A DNA stretch of 64,000 bases from Virgibacillus siamensis (GTDB lineage: Bacteria; Bacillota; Bacilli; Bacillales; Amphibacillaceae), in contig NZ_FUIH01000007.1 in NCBI RefSeq assembly GCF_900162695.1, positions 2,604,001 through 2,668,000 on the forward strand. Reading direction: 5' to 3'. Positions 8,647-18,534 of this stretch are shown here, piece by piece; position 1 is the stretch's first letter; every line of letters starts with the position of its first letter. The notes beneath the pieces are model-generated. The model searched no databases. It was not told the origin of the DNA and worked only from the letters and a program-made list of their open reading frames with translations. A program made the position numbers and the translations under genes.

Positions 8647-8739
8647 ATCAACACCTGCTACTCTGAAGGTTACGAGTTTATTAGGAATTTCTTACACTGC
8701 TTTTGTGCATCTTAATTCTATATATTCTTACCATCTAAA

Positions 8740-8856
8740 CAAATGAAGCTGGGACAAAAGTGATTTATCTAAAAAAACGCTCCGGAAATAATTTCGCTCT
8801 CGGCAAGGTGGCTGCTGAGCCCCCTCGTAAGCAAGCTTTTTCCGCACCAATATCGG
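8740..8856. other. Non-coding spacer resembling a dispersed repeat
   Basis: The stretch starts with GAAGCTGGGACAAAAG and continues into a GC-richer, hairpin-prone segment. It recalls short interspersed elements with a CTGGGACA core seen between genes in Bacilli. I see no second full copy in this window, so the repeat status is unproven. Confidence 0.25.
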
Positions 8857-10320
8857 TTAATAGTTAAATGTATGATCCCAGCTGCTCTTTTTTCCAATTT
8901 TTAATGACTCCGCGACCATGATTCGTTCTTGTTGACTGTTTATAATATCTTTTTTTATTTGTTCCATATCAAACTCTGAAACGATTCTCTTCTTAAATTG
9001 TTGTAGAATGGACTGGTATTCGCTTAACTCTGCAAGGTTATTACGTTCAAGCGGATCTTCTTCAAGATTAAATAACAGCGGCCTTTCCTCATGAACATAT
9101 ATATATTTATAATTGCCGGATCGTAACATGACCATCGGTTGAATTGGCCCTTCGCCGTAATATTCACTAATAACTTCATCTTTCCAATCATCGTCCTTGT
9201 CTGCTAATAAGGCCTCCAGGCTATCACCATCCATTTTATCAATCCATTCTTCACATGAAGGTACCTCGGCCAGTGTCATAAAGGTTGCAGCCAGATCGAC
9301 GAGAGATACTACTTCTTTAATCCTTTTTCCAGAATGAAAGCGCTCCGGGGATGATATAATTAAAGGGACCTTTACAGCCGGATCATAAAAAGTTCGCTTA
9401 AACCACATGCCATGCTCCCCAAGCATTTCTCCATGATCACTGGTTACAACAATAATCGTATTTTCCAGAAGATCCAGCCTGTCCAACTCATCAACAATTT
9501 GTCCTGCTTTTCGATCAAAATAAGTTACCATTCCATAATATGCACGTCGATTTTTTCTGATTTCTTCCTTTGATAACCCGCAAGTATCCAACTCATGATG
9601 GGTTTGAATCCATTGGTTAAAGGGATGCATGTCGTCAATTTTTTCACCGGTAACCTTTGGCATTGGAATATCCGTATTTTTGTACAAATTCCAGTATTCT
9701 TCTGTAATATGAAAAGGATCATGAGGATGAAAAAAAGAAGCACACAAAAAGAATGGTCTGTTATCTTTTTGTTCTCTGCGTTTAAATGCCCGTATTTGCT
9801 CAAGGGTCCGATGCAGTACTTTTTCGTCATAATCCAGATTATTATTCAATTCCACTGCACCAGGATTTTTAAGACGCTTTACACCGGTTCCATGATTTTG
9901 ATAAACTCCTTTAGTCCAGTCAGGTGTTAAATCAAATGCAGCCGTATGTATATCCTTTGTTAATCGATGTTCAAACCCGTGTAACTGATCAGGTCCAACA
10001 AAGTGCATCTTTCCGGATAATACGGTTTCATATCCTGCCCGCCTTAAATGATGCAAGAATGTCGGGGTCCCAGCTGAAAGTTCCGAGCCATTATCATATA
10101 CCCCAATATTACTAATCAAATTGCCGGTAACGAAAGAAGCTCTTGAAGGTGCACAAATAGGTGAATTACAATAAGCATTTTCAAATGTTACCCCATCATG
10201 TACAAGTCGATCGATATTTGGTGTTTTCACAGCCGGATGTCCCAGAGCTCCAACAACATCAAAAGCCATTTGATCTGCCATAATCATCACAATGTTTGGT
10301 TGCTGTCTTTTTTGTGTCAT
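8857..10320 (-). CDS. Sulfatase, choline-sulfatase-like branch
   Basis: Type I sulfatase removing a sulfate ester. The formylglycine signature is CAPSRAS, with Cys56 as the residue to be converted. N-terminal PNIVMIMADQM supplies metal ligands, and SGKMHFVGPDQLHGFE and TSDHGEMLGEHGMWFKR match BetC-type choline sulfatases closely. The ATG at 10320 is chosen for its GGAGGG site six bases upstream; an upstream start adds 13 residues without a site. There is no signal peptide. In a glycan operon the substrate is more likely a sulfated sugar than choline sulfate. No formylglycine-generating enzyme is encoded in the window. Confidence 0.87.
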   Translation of the reverse strand: MTQKRQQPNIVMIMADQMAFDVVGALGHPAVKTPNIDRLVHDGVTFENAYCNSPICAPSRASFVTGNLISNIGVYDNGSELSAGTPTFLHHLRRAGYETVLSGKMHFVGPDQLHGFEHRLTKDIHTAAFDLTPDWTKGVYQNHGTGVKRLKNPGAVELNNNLDYDEKVLHRTLEQIRAFKRREQKDNRPFFLCASFFHPHDPFHITEEYWNLYKNTDIPMPKVTGEKIDDMHPFNQWIQTHHELDTCGLSKEEIRKNRRAYYGMVTYFDRKAGQIVDELDRLDLLENTIIVVTSDHGEMLGEHGMWFKRTFYDPAVKVPLIISSPERFHSGKRIKEVVSLVDLAATFMTLAEVPSCEEWIDKMDGDSLEALLADKDDDWKDEVISEYYGEGPIQPMVMLRSGNYKYIYVHEERPLLFNLEEDPLERNNLAELSEYQSILQQFKKRIVSEFDMEQIKKDIINSQQERIMVAESLKIGKKSSWDHTFNY

Positions 10321-10364
10321 TCGAAACCCTCCGTATTTCTCCGTTAACGATTGATCCATCTTGT

Positions 10365-10979
10365 TTAACTGCTCTTTTCCAGTTTGTTAAAAGTCGGTAA
10401 CGCAATCATGAGCCAAATATAACTAATAAAACTGCCTAAAAAGAAGAACATCAGAATAGGCATTTTTGCCATTAAAAAGAAAATTCCATACCCAAGAATC
10501 AGCATTAAAATAGCTTGAAACGGAGCAGCAAAGATCATTAATGCTCCCATTTTGATATACTGGTACCATTTCATCTTAAAGTGGACATAAACAGGGAAGA
10601 AAAAGACCACAACCATTAAATACATGCCTGCTATAATATATAGAAGTAACTGGACAATTTGCATCGATAAGGAATTATCCAAATTTAGAACAAACAGGTC
10701 TATGTATAGGATATAACCAATAATCATCATCACAATACCGGCAATATTTGATGTTGCAAATTCTTGCCGGTAAATGCCCCAAAATGTTTTAAATACCGAA
10801 TCATGCAATTTATTATTACGCCACTTTCTGACCACAGCAAACATTGCAACGGTTGCAGGCACGAAACCAAACAGGATAAGCCCCGCAAGTGTGAATCCTA
10901 TCCATAACATATTGATATATGCTAAACGGGAAAACCATTCCGCAAACCGTTCCAACGCACTTTTCCATCCCTGTGACAA
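10365..10979 (-). CDS. YesL/DUF624-family membrane protein
   Basis: Small integral membrane protein of about 205 residues with five or six hydrophobic segments (for example NMLWIGFTLAGLILFGFVPA and MILGYGIFFLM-like stretches). The N-terminal WFSRLAYINMLW is typical of YesL proteins, which accompany ABC sugar-import genes in Firmicutes; their role is unknown. A TTG start at 10979 is preferred because AAAGGGAG lies eight bases upstream; the GTG at 10988 is almost on top of that site. Confidence 0.8.
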   Translation of the reverse strand: MSQGWKSALERFAEWFSRLAYINMLWIGFTLAGLILFGFVPATVAMFAVVRKWRNNKLHDSVFKTFWGIYRQEFATSNIAGIVMMIIGYILYIDLFVLNLDNSLSMQIVQLLLYIIAGMYLMVVVFFFPVYVHFKMKWYQYIKMGALMIFAAPFQAILMLILGYGIFFLMAKMPILMFFFLGSFISYIWLMIALPTFNKLEKSS

Positions 10980-11008
10980 TGCATCCACTCCCTTTCCATG
11001 AAACCAAA

Positions 11009-11839
11009 CTATACCGTCAAGTCAAGCTTGTCCTCAACAAATTCCCGGCAAATTTTTAAACTATTATAGGGTGTACTTGTTGTCTTATCTATTTCAACTG
11101 TAACCCAACCGTCATAATTTACTTCCTTCAGGTAAGCAACTATGGACTTTAATTCATCATTTAATGTACCCAGGCCAAGTTCACAAAAGATTGGCAATGC
11201 CTCATTGCCGGATAAAATAGGAAACGTATCCGCGTCTGCCTCCTCAGGCGAGATATCCTTTAAGTGAACATAAGCAATTCGATCATGGTACCGTTTAATC
11301 ACATCCAATGGGTCCATGCCTGCCTTTTTTAAATGGGCTGTATCCGGGCAAAAGAATACATGTTTCGGGTCTGTTAACTCCATGATTGTGTCCAGTTCGA
11401 ATTCATTTTCAATTTCTGTGTTTATATGGGGGTGAAGACAAGCTTTAACCCCTAATTCATGACACCTTTTCGCTGCCTCATTTATAGTTTCAGCCGCGAT
11501 TTCCAAATCTTTTCTGGTGGAGCCGCCTTCTTTCCTGGGACCACCAGGACCAAAGACAATACAATTACTTCGGTTTGCGGCAAGGAATTTAGCCACTTTT
11601 ACATTCCGCTCAATGATATATTGTCGTTTTGATTCATCTGTAAAATTACCACCGCCATAGAGAGCAGAAAGTTCAAAATCATATTTGTCTAATAACATTT
11701 GAAATTCATCTATTTTATCTTCGTATTGCATTGCCAGATGTGTAAAAGTTTCACACGCGTGATAGCCTAATTCAGATGCTTCTTTAAAACCCTTCAGTAA
11801 TTCTTCCCCCCAGGTAATTAAATGACAGGAAACTTTCAA
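11009..11839 (-). CDS. Sugar phosphate isomerase/epimerase (xylose-isomerase-like TIM barrel)
   Basis: Protein of about 276 residues of the AP endonuclease 2/IolE-like superfamily. Visible are CHLITWGEELLKGF near the start, CLHPHINTEIENEFE, HVFFCPDTAHLKKAG and YVHLKDISPE, which supply the acidic and histidine metal ligands of this fold. A TTG at 11839 is the likely start, with AAGGAG eight bases before it; the frame stays open upstream without a better start. It follows GH36 by 22 bases. It probably isomerises or epimerises a sugar or keto-sugar released by the operon's glycosidases; substrate unknown. Confidence 0.8.
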   Translation of the reverse strand: MKVSCHLITWGEELLKGFKEASELGYHACETFTHLAMQYEDKIDEFQMLLDKYDFELSALYGGGNFTDESKRQYIIERNVKVAKFLAANRSNCIVFGPGGPRKEGGSTRKDLEIAAETINEAAKRCHELGVKACLHPHINTEIENEFELDTIMELTDPKHVFFCPDTAHLKKAGMDPLDVIKRYHDRIAYVHLKDISPEEADADTFPILSGNEALPIFCELGLGTLNDELKSIVAYLKEVNYDGWVTVEIDKTTSTPYNSLKICREFVEDKLDLTV

Positions 11840-11861
11840 TGCGCACACTCCTTCAAATCTT

Positions 11862-14000
11862 TTATTCTTGTATTTCCAGCACCATCGTTTGATTATCCGT
11901 TGAAAAACATTCAACAGTGTAGACGGGTTCGCTTGCGTCTAACTGCTTCACGCTTACTTCTTCTCCGTTCATCTTTACTTGCTTAACTCCTGATTCGGCC
12001 AGAAAAACAAATGTGCCTTCTTCTTTCAAGTTGATAACAACCTTGTCACTGGTTACATACTGGGTTGTAAATGTAGCCGGTGAAACATACTTATCTTGTA
12101 ATCCCAAAGGCTTTATCACATGATCTTTTGGAATAACAAAATACAAGGAATAGTGGTCCTTTTCAAGAGAAGTCTTTATTCTTTCGTCGTGATGAAGAAC
12201 CTTAACTGATCGATTAAAATAATCATATACATAGTATTCCTTCGTATTAAACCCCTCAATATTTGCCGGAGAGACATCCCCGGATACACGTTCCTGTGAA
12301 ACATTAAAAACCCCTAATAATCCGATACCATTACTAGTATTCCACATCTTTAACGGTTTCTTCTCCTCTACCGGGTTTGACATCAGCATATCGATTGTTG
12401 GCAAACCCTGTTGCTCGCAACGAATTATTTTTCCATCTTTATAAATTAGCGGCCACAATATGGAATCATCAGTCTGCCCCACAGGATCACTTGTATAGAT
12501 CGGACCTCCACTAAGTGCTCTTAACAGTGCATGGCGTTTTGAATCTTTGTGCTTTGACCAAAACATATCCCAGTCACACCAATAGATTCCGCCTTGATAA
12601 AACGAATTATATACGTTTTGCAGTGCATGTTCCGCAAAACCATTCTCATCATCCGGAACAAAATCATCACTGCTTCTCGATACAGCCGAAATTGGACGAT
12701 TCCATATATTTTCAGATGCCATTCCCATGCAATTAATTACACAATGATCAAAATTGATTCCGACAGAGGCTTCCAGTGCTTTATGGGATTCTGTCGAGGC
12801 TTGCCCTATGGACATCTGTTTCATCGTAAAATTATTTATAGCGCTTTGACTGTCTACTTTTAAAAAATCAATACCCTGATCAAATAAATAAGAATGCCAC
12901 GCTTCCCAAAATACAAACCCCTTACCTTTATCAGGATATGGTATTAACTTCTCACTATTGGTCTTTAGCAAGTACGGAGCCATTTCATTAGCCAATGAAC
13001 TGTTGAGATGAACACCACCCCAGTATCCGGCAAGTGTATGCCATACCCCTGCTGATTTAACCCCATAGTCTTCTTTAATTTTCCTGATAAATTTTTTAAA
13101 CCCATTTGGAAATTTTGTTGCATCCGGGCCAAAGTCCACCAGGCGATCATCGGCTGTTTGCGACCATCCATCGTCAATCATGACCCATTTTACTGGAAGT
13201 TGTTTTGCCTTTAATTCTTCCAATTTATTTAAAATACCTTTTTCATTTACATCATGGTAGAATGCATCCCAACTGCACCATCCCAAATAATCCAAACGCT
13301 TAGGATAACGCCTTTCATCCAGTGTTCTGGTGTTTCCACTTAATTCAAGCAAACGGCTGGTTGTTTGCTTGGCAAGTTCAAATGGATTGTTTCCTTTACC
13401 TAAGACAAAAACAGGTGTCTGACATTTGTCACGTCCCCCATCGTGTGAAGAAACAGTCAGGCAAATGCCTTGTTCATCTCCTGCAATATCTGTTTTGTAA
13501 ATTGAACCAACGACCGGCAACAGATAATAATAATGATTTTTATTTTTCCATAATAAAGATTGGGTCCTTGAGGGAAGTGTTGTAATATCTTGATCAAAAT
13601 GCGGTCGTGTCCACCAGTCCTTATGGCGATAAGCGGCAAACAATCCTTCAACTTTACCTAAATCAGTGATGTTGATTACTACACCATTTTCTGCAGGAAA
13701 ATAGTTGTTTTTACCAAATTGCCTCTCACTATGAACAACCACATCTGTATAAGCACGAACAAACTGATCATAGCAATTTAGAATAAAAGAAAACTCTACA
13801 ATTCCTTTATTTTTATAGTTATATTTATATTGGGTATACTTTCCGGAAGCATCTTTCTCTTCACTCAATTCCACACCAGTAAATTCCAAATCCACCTTGC
13901 CGATTTGGTCTAATTGCACTTCCAAAGAGATATTATGCATGACTTTTTCCTGACCAAAAAAAAGCTGTAAAAGTGCATGGTCATTTTGCACTTTAAACAT
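11862..14000 (-). CDS. GH36 glycosidase of the raffinose synthase/SIP1 branch (alpha-galactosidase-like)
   Basis: A 712-residue clan GH-D enzyme. The barrel region starts at YLGWCSWDAFYHDV (near 238) and contains WVMIDDGWS, the nucleophile Asp383 in FLKVDSQS, and SRSSDDF (Asp445/446) as acid/base. The N-terminal beta-sandwich and the C-terminal beta domain have family-like sizes. This branch includes plant raffinose synthases and bacterial alpha-galactosidases; acting on an imported alpha-galactoside is an inference. GAGGAGG precedes the ATG and lies within the end of the upstream amidohydrolase gene, with an eight-base overlap suggesting translational coupling. Confidence 0.83.
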   Translation of the reverse strand: MFKVQNDHALLQLFFGQEKVMHNISLEVQLDQIGKVDLEFTGVELSEEKDASGKYTQYKYNYKNKGIVEFSFILNCYDQFVRAYTDVVVHSERQFGKNNYFPAENGVVINITDLGKVEGLFAAYRHKDWWTRPHFDQDITTLPSRTQSLLWKNKNHYYYLLPVVGSIYKTDIAGDEQGICLTVSSHDGGRDKCQTPVFVLGKGNNPFELAKQTTSRLLELSGNTRTLDERRYPKRLDYLGWCSWDAFYHDVNEKGILNKLEELKAKQLPVKWVMIDDGWSQTADDRLVDFGPDATKFPNGFKKFIRKIKEDYGVKSAGVWHTLAGYWGGVHLNSSLANEMAPYLLKTNSEKLIPYPDKGKGFVFWEAWHSYLFDQGIDFLKVDSQSAINNFTMKQMSIGQASTESHKALEASVGINFDHCVINCMGMASENIWNRPISAVSRSSDDFVPDDENGFAEHALQNVYNSFYQGGIYWCDWDMFWSKHKDSKRHALLRALSGGPIYTSDPVGQTDDSILWPLIYKDGKIIRCEQQGLPTIDMLMSNPVEEKKPLKMWNTSNGIGLLGVFNVSQERVSGDVSPANIEGFNTKEYYVYDYFNRSVKVLHHDERIKTSLEKDHYSLYFVIPKDHVIKPLGLQDKYVSPATFTTQYVTSDKVVINLKEEGTFVFLAESGVKQVKMNGEEVSVKQLDASEPVYTVECFSTDNQTMVLEIQE

Positions 14001-15288
14001 AGGAATCCTCCTCTTCCAAAGACACTGGATCTAAATCTAATTGATACAACTCTATTAAATTATTTCTTAATACCCGATTAGCAAAATCACACGCATCATT
14101 CTCAGTCATATCACCATTTGCTACTTTGGAATTCAACACCTCCGAAAGCACTTTTTTAGCCAATTTTAAATGAGCGTACGTTCCTTCAACTTGATTATAA
14201 TCTCCCCCAAATCCAAGAATCTTTGACTGTGGCACCATTTCTATCATTTGTGATAACAACTGTTTTGTAGCTGTTGGCGAAAGAATATAACACCAAGTTA
14301 AATCCGCGTAAGCATTCGGGAAGTTTTTAATAACAGATAAATATTCGTTATAATAGGGATATCCACCATGTAACAAAACAAAATGAGCCTTCTTATATTC
14401 CAATAAAAGTGGAATAAGTTCAGTCACTTTTGAATTTGTCACGATGTTTCCATTAGAGGATACACTTGGCTCCTGATGACCTGTGTGAATTTGAATTGGA
14501 ATATTAAATTCAATTGAGCGCTGGATGACCCGGTGGATAATATAATCCTGAATTGGTTTAGCTTCTTCCTGGGACACAGATTCACCCAGCTGACATGTTT
14601 TTATTCTATTAAATACTCTCGCAGCCTCATCGAATGTCGGCTTTTGAACTGCCAATGTACGCCAGTAAGCTATGCCGATTTTAGTCCCAACCATTCCTTC
14701 ACGAACATACTGGTTAATAATGGAATCTACCGCACTCAGGTAATCATCGAATTGATATATATCCAAATCTGCTTCACTCTCAATGGATTCAATATCTTTT
14801 AAAGACCTGATTTTAATCATGTGATCAGTCCACATAACAGGTCTAAAAAATTCAAAATCCACTTTTGTAGTAAAAATGAGTGGAAAAGCCAAATCAATCT
14901 TGGACTTTTCTGTTAACACTTTTTTGTATAAATCGGGATCCTGTGAAGCTTTTCTGACACGTTGACTAAGATCACATATCCCATCGACTGTCCAATCGTC
15001 CATTCCATATAAGTCCTCAACCGCCCATCTCAGCATTTGGGCATATGTAGTGTTTTTTACCTTTCCCCAATATTCCAGGAATACGACTGCTTTCTCCCGG
15101 TCAGACATTTTATTTTTTTTTCGGTCAAAGAATGATGCATCCATTCCTGCATTTATAAGATCAGAGCTTAAATAATGCAATATATCAAAGAAATCGGCAT
15201 TCATTTCTCTCCGCTCCTTTTGCGGAATTAAGTGTTCATGTCCGTCTATAACTCTTATATTATTTAAGTGCCTGTCAATTGTGTTCAA
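13993..15288 (-). CDS. Amidohydrolase-superfamily metal enzyme
   Basis: A 431-residue TIM-barrel metal-dependent hydrolase. The first metal motif His17-x-His19 is in VIDGHEHL, further ligands are in IPIQIHTGHQ and VLLHGGYPYYNEY, and the final Asp is in LGFGGDYN. The barrel is closest in pattern to the amidohydrolase-2 group, which includes decarboxylases, lactonases and uronate isomerases. The TTG at 15288 is the start, with AAAGGAG eight bases upstream. Placed between the ABC importer and GH36, it could open a lactone or isomerise a uronic acid; the substrate is unknown. Confidence 0.75.
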   Translation of the reverse strand: MNTIDRHLNNIRVIDGHEHLIPQKERREMNADFFDILHYLSSDLINAGMDASFFDRKKNKMSDREKAVVFLEYWGKVKNTTYAQMLRWAVEDLYGMDDWTVDGICDLSQRVRKASQDPDLYKKVLTEKSKIDLAFPLIFTTKVDFEFFRPVMWTDHMIKIRSLKDIESIESEADLDIYQFDDYLSAVDSIINQYVREGMVGTKIGIAYWRTLAVQKPTFDEAARVFNRIKTCQLGESVSQEEAKPIQDYIIHRVIQRSIEFNIPIQIHTGHQEPSVSSNGNIVTNSKVTELIPLLLEYKKAHFVLLHGGYPYYNEYLSVIKNFPNAYADLTWCYILSPTATKQLLSQMIEMVPQSKILGFGGDYNQVEGTYAHLKLAKKVLSEVLNSKVANGDMTENDACDFANRVLRNNLIELYQLDLDPVSLEEEDSYV

Positions 15289-15310
15289 TGTCCATTCTCC
15301 TTTAGAAGCA

Positions 15311-15336
15311 GACGACTGCTAAAATAAGCAGCCGTC
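15311..15336 (-). promoter_or_regulatory. Stem-loop after the solute-binding-protein gene
   Basis: GACGACTGCT and AGCAGCCGTC pair with one mismatch around a six-base loop, in the gap after the binding-protein stop. No T run follows, so it is probably an mRNA-stabilising or partial-attenuation hairpin that raises binding-protein output over downstream genes. Confidence 0.55.
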
Positions 15337-15343
15337 CCAGGAA

Positions 15344-16645
15344 TTATTCTACCTCGACTTCAGGGTATCCATTTTTAACAGATGCCTTAAAATCGCTTAA
15401 CGCCTTCTTATAGTCTTCACCACTGTCAATAGCCTCGGACGTAGCATCGTACCATAACGATGAAATAGCTTTATTCTTACCAGTTGCTTTTTGTGGCGGG
15501 ATTTCCATCACAAGGTCATAATACGTTTTTAAAATCTTTTGATTTCCAAACAATTCATGTGTGAAATTACCCAAATTCTTTTCATACACTGTTTTTAATG
15601 CTGGCATATTCCCGGTTTTTTTGAGGTTATATTGCTGCCATTCTTCACTAGCGATAAACTTAATAAATTCATATGCCAGTTTTTTGTTGTCAGATCCTTC
15701 ATAGATTGAACGGTATGTTCCGCCTTGGTAATAACCGCTTGGGGTTTTTGCAAGACCATATTTACCTTTTGCTTTGCCATTTTCGTTATCAACCATAAAT
15801 CCGGCCCATGATGGATTTGCAAACATAATGACTCCGCCTTCGTTTAAAGCATCACCCCAACCGGCTGAGAAATAACCAAGTTTCGCATCAATGCCTTCTC
15901 CTCTAATCGTCTTCATCTTGTTGAAAACGGTTTCCCATTGAGGATCAATATTCAATTTACCATCTTTTATCCACATTTCCTGATTGGATACTTCCACATT
16001 ATACACATCACCAAAATGTGAAATTAAATGTACTTTTCCATTACTCTTCTTTTTTACTTTTTTACCTAATTCTATTATCTTGTCCCACGAACTTACCATT
16101 TTTGAAACTTTCTGCGGATCGTCTGTTCCAAGATACTTCTTCGCAAGATCTCTATGATACCAAAATGCACCGGGGGAAGAATGGTCAGATATTGCACGAA
16201 TTGTGCCATCTTCCGCAATACCAAGTTCTCTGACATACGGAATGTAATCTTCCACTAATTTTTCAGCGCCCATTTCGGACAAATTAGCTACAAATGGTTG
16301 ATTAATAAACTTGCCCATATACCCTCTTTCAAGATCAAAAATATCGGGTACATCTGTTTTTGTATTAATTGCATTCATTAATTTGGTCTGATACTGGTCT
16401 CCCGGGAAAACACTTACATTTACTTTTACATTTGGATACTTTTCTTCAAATTTAGCGGCCATTTCCTTTACCTGACCAAAGAATGTCCAAATTTCCAGTT
16501 CACCTTGAAAGTCTTCTGGAGCTTTTGCATCAGCATTTACATCGGATGCGGCGTCACTTTTATCACCGCCATTCGAACAAGCCGCCAATAACCCCAACAC
16601 AAAAACTAATACAAGAAATAATTTAAAAAATTTTAAGCTTTTCAT
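15344..16645 (-). CDS. ABC transporter sugar-binding lipoprotein
   Basis: Extracellular family 1 solute-binding protein that delivers a sugar to the permeases encoded just upstream. It has a lipoprotein signal peptide with a lipobox at LLAAC (Cys23), followed by an acidic Ser/Gly-rich linker. EIWTFFGQVKEMAAKFEEKY is the usual first strand of this family. The length of 433 is typical. No ATPase gene is in the operon, as usual for Bacillus sugar importers that share MsmX. Context suggests an oligosaccharide ligand. Confidence 0.9.
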   Translation of the reverse strand: MKSLKFFKLFLVLVFVLGLLAACSNGGDKSDAASDVNADAKAPEDFQGELEIWTFFGQVKEMAAKFEEKYPNVKVNVSVFPGDQYQTKLMNAINTKTDVPDIFDLERGYMGKFINQPFVANLSEMGAEKLVEDYIPYVRELGIAEDGTIRAISDHSSPGAFWYHRDLAKKYLGTDDPQKVSKMVSSWDKIIELGKKVKKKSNGKVHLISHFGDVYNVEVSNQEMWIKDGKLNIDPQWETVFNKMKTIRGEGIDAKLGYFSAGWGDALNEGGVIMFANPSWAGFMVDNENGKAKGKYGLAKTPSGYYQGGTYRSIYEGSDNKKLAYEFIKFIASEEWQQYNLKKTGNMPALKTVYEKNLGNFTHELFGNQKILKTYYDLVMEIPPQKATGKNKAISSLWYDATSEAIDSGEDYKKALSDFKASVKNGYPEVEVE

Positions 16646-16734
16646 TAATAACTTCCCCTTCCCTTTATAATAAATTTAAATACGGTAAAGGCATTTTAAG
16701 GTGATTATAACCCCCCCTTTAGAACTTTTGCTGT

Positions 16735-17622
16735 CTATTCCTTAACTGCACCTGCCATAACGTTACCAATAATTTGCTTCGAAAAGATTGCAAATACAAT
16801 TAGAATTGGAATGATCGAGATAACAATCCCGACATACTGTGCACCATAATCAACATTAAATTGACTTCTGACACTGGCAATCATAACCGGAAGCGTTTGC
16901 AGCTTATTATCAAATAGAATAATCATAGGCTGCAGAAATTCGTTCCACTTCCCAATAAAGAGAAAGATTCCTAATGTCGCGACTGATGGTCCCATCAACG
17001 GAAGGCCAACCCGATGGAATATAGTTATTTCACTGCTTCCATCAATCCTTGCCGCTTCTACCATCTCCTTTGGAACAGAGTTATCTGCAACTTGTTTAAA
17101 AAAGAACAAGGCAAATGCATTACTAATGGACGGTAAAATGAGTGGCCAATACGTATTAATTAACCCAACTTGATTCATTAATCGGAAGAAACCTATAATC
17201 CCCAATTGTCCTGGAACCATCATCGTGGCTAATACACAAGCAAACAAAAATGCATTTCCTTTAAATTTGTATTTGGAAAAACCGTAACCACTCATTGCTG
17301 AGAAATACAAACCCAAAATAGTGGAAATCACGGTAATAAATAAACTGTTAACAAAACCTCTCCAAATAGGCACAACATCAATTAGCCGCTTATAGTTATC
17401 GATAAATCGATCCCCTGGCAACAATAATAATTTTCTAGCAATCTCCGAGTTCGAATGTGTAGAAGTAATAATCATACTGTAAAAAGGAATCAAACAGATA
17501 GTCGCAGATATTATCAACATAATCCAAATAAGTATCTTTATAATCAGGCTTTTTCGTTTTTGTGCCTTTATTTCTTTCTCGGTTATGGTAGAGGGCGGTA
17601 TTACATCTATTGCTTGTTTCAA
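16735..17622 (-). CDS. ABC sugar transporter permease (MalG/AraQ type)
   Basis: Inner-membrane permease of 295 residues with six helices. The EAA loop that contacts the ATPase is visible as EMVEAARIDGSSEITIFHRV. The C-terminus ends VMAGAVKE, typical of this family. The TTG at 17622 is the start: AAAGGAGG lies eight bases upstream and overlaps the end of the first permease gene, leaving a three-base gap. It pairs with the other permease and the binding lipoprotein. Confidence 0.92.
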   Translation of the reverse strand: MKQAIDVIPPSTITEKEIKAQKRKSLIIKILIWIMLIISATICLIPFYSMIITSTHSNSEIARKLLLLPGDRFIDNYKRLIDVVPIWRGFVNSLFITVISTILGLYFSAMSGYGFSKYKFKGNAFLFACVLATMMVPGQLGIIGFFRLMNQVGLINTYWPLILPSISNAFALFFFKQVADNSVPKEMVEAARIDGSSEITIFHRVGLPLMGPSVATLGIFLFIGKWNEFLQPMIILFDNKLQTLPVMIASVRSQFNVDYGAQYVGIVISIIPILIVFAIFSKQIIGNVMAGAVKE

Positions 17623-17625
17623 TAT

Positions 17626-18513
17626 CTACGCCTCCTTTTTCTTTCTGACGCCGGGTATCAAAAATGTAAGAATCGTTGCAATGGCAATAACAACAAATAC
17701 GCCATAAGCTATGGTGGCTCCATAACCATAGTCATATCGTACAAACGCTGCCTCATAAAGATTCATAATCATTGTAAGCGTTGAATGATCAGGACCACTC
17801 CCGAGCATTAAAGGAGCGTCAAATATTTGCAGTCCACCGATGACGGACGTAATTAATGTAAAGATTAATACCGGTCTAATCAATGGAATCGTAATCCTAA
17901 TAGCTGTTTGAAATTTAGAAGCACCGTCAATTTCAGCCGCTTCATATAAATCTTTTGGTATCGCTTGCAAACCAGCAAGGAAAACCAGCATGTTAAAACC
18001 GAAATTTTGAAACATCATGGTAAGGGCTACAATCCCCCTTGCCGTCCAAACATTATTCATCCAATAAATCGGGTCTTCAATCAAACCAATGGAGAGCAGG
18101 AATTGATTGATACTTCCTGTTTGCCAGTCAAACATTAATGCGAACATAACACCTAATGTAATCGGTGTAATGATGTTCGGAAAATAAAAGATTGCATGGA
18201 ACAGATGTCTTCCCCGAATAAACTTTTCATGCAGAACAAGAGCAAGCGTTAATGCTATCGTTAACTGAGGGATAATAGAAAAAATCCAAATTACAAATGT
18301 ATTCCAAATTGATTTATAAAAAAGTGTGTCATGAATTAATCTCTCATAATTAGCCAAGCCAATAAACGTTGGTTCATTAAATCCTTCCCAATTTGTAAAG
18401 CTTAAGTAAAATGAATAAAGTATTGGCCCTAATCCGAATATGATAAAAGTGATAAAAAATGGAGCAATAAAATAGTATCCATGTGGATTTTTATTTATTT
18501 TGCTCTTAAACAT
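17626..18513 (-). CDS. ABC sugar transporter permease (MalF/UgpA type)
   Basis: First permease of the importer, about 295 residues with six helices, starting with GYYFIAPFFITFIIFGLGP. The EAA loop is DLYEAAEIDGASKFQTAIRI. The ATG at 18513 is chosen because AAGGAGG is nine bases upstream; a GTG three codons earlier is too close to that site. It follows the LacI regulator gene by 21 bases, so regulator and transporter are co-transcribed. Confidence 0.92.
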   Translation of the reverse strand: MFKSKINKNPHGYYFIAPFFITFIIFGLGPILYSFYLSFTNWEGFNEPTFIGLANYERLIHDTLFYKSIWNTFVIWIFSIIPQLTIALTLALVLHEKFIRGRHLFHAIFYFPNIITPITLGVMFALMFDWQTGSINQFLLSIGLIEDPIYWMNNVWTARGIVALTMMFQNFGFNMLVFLAGLQAIPKDLYEAAEIDGASKFQTAIRITIPLIRPVLIFTLITSVIGGLQIFDAPLMLGSGPDHSTLTMIMNLYEAAFVRYDYGYGATIAYGVFVVIAIATILTFLIPGVRKKKEA

Positions 18514-18534
18514 AGAAGTCACCCTCCTTCAATT

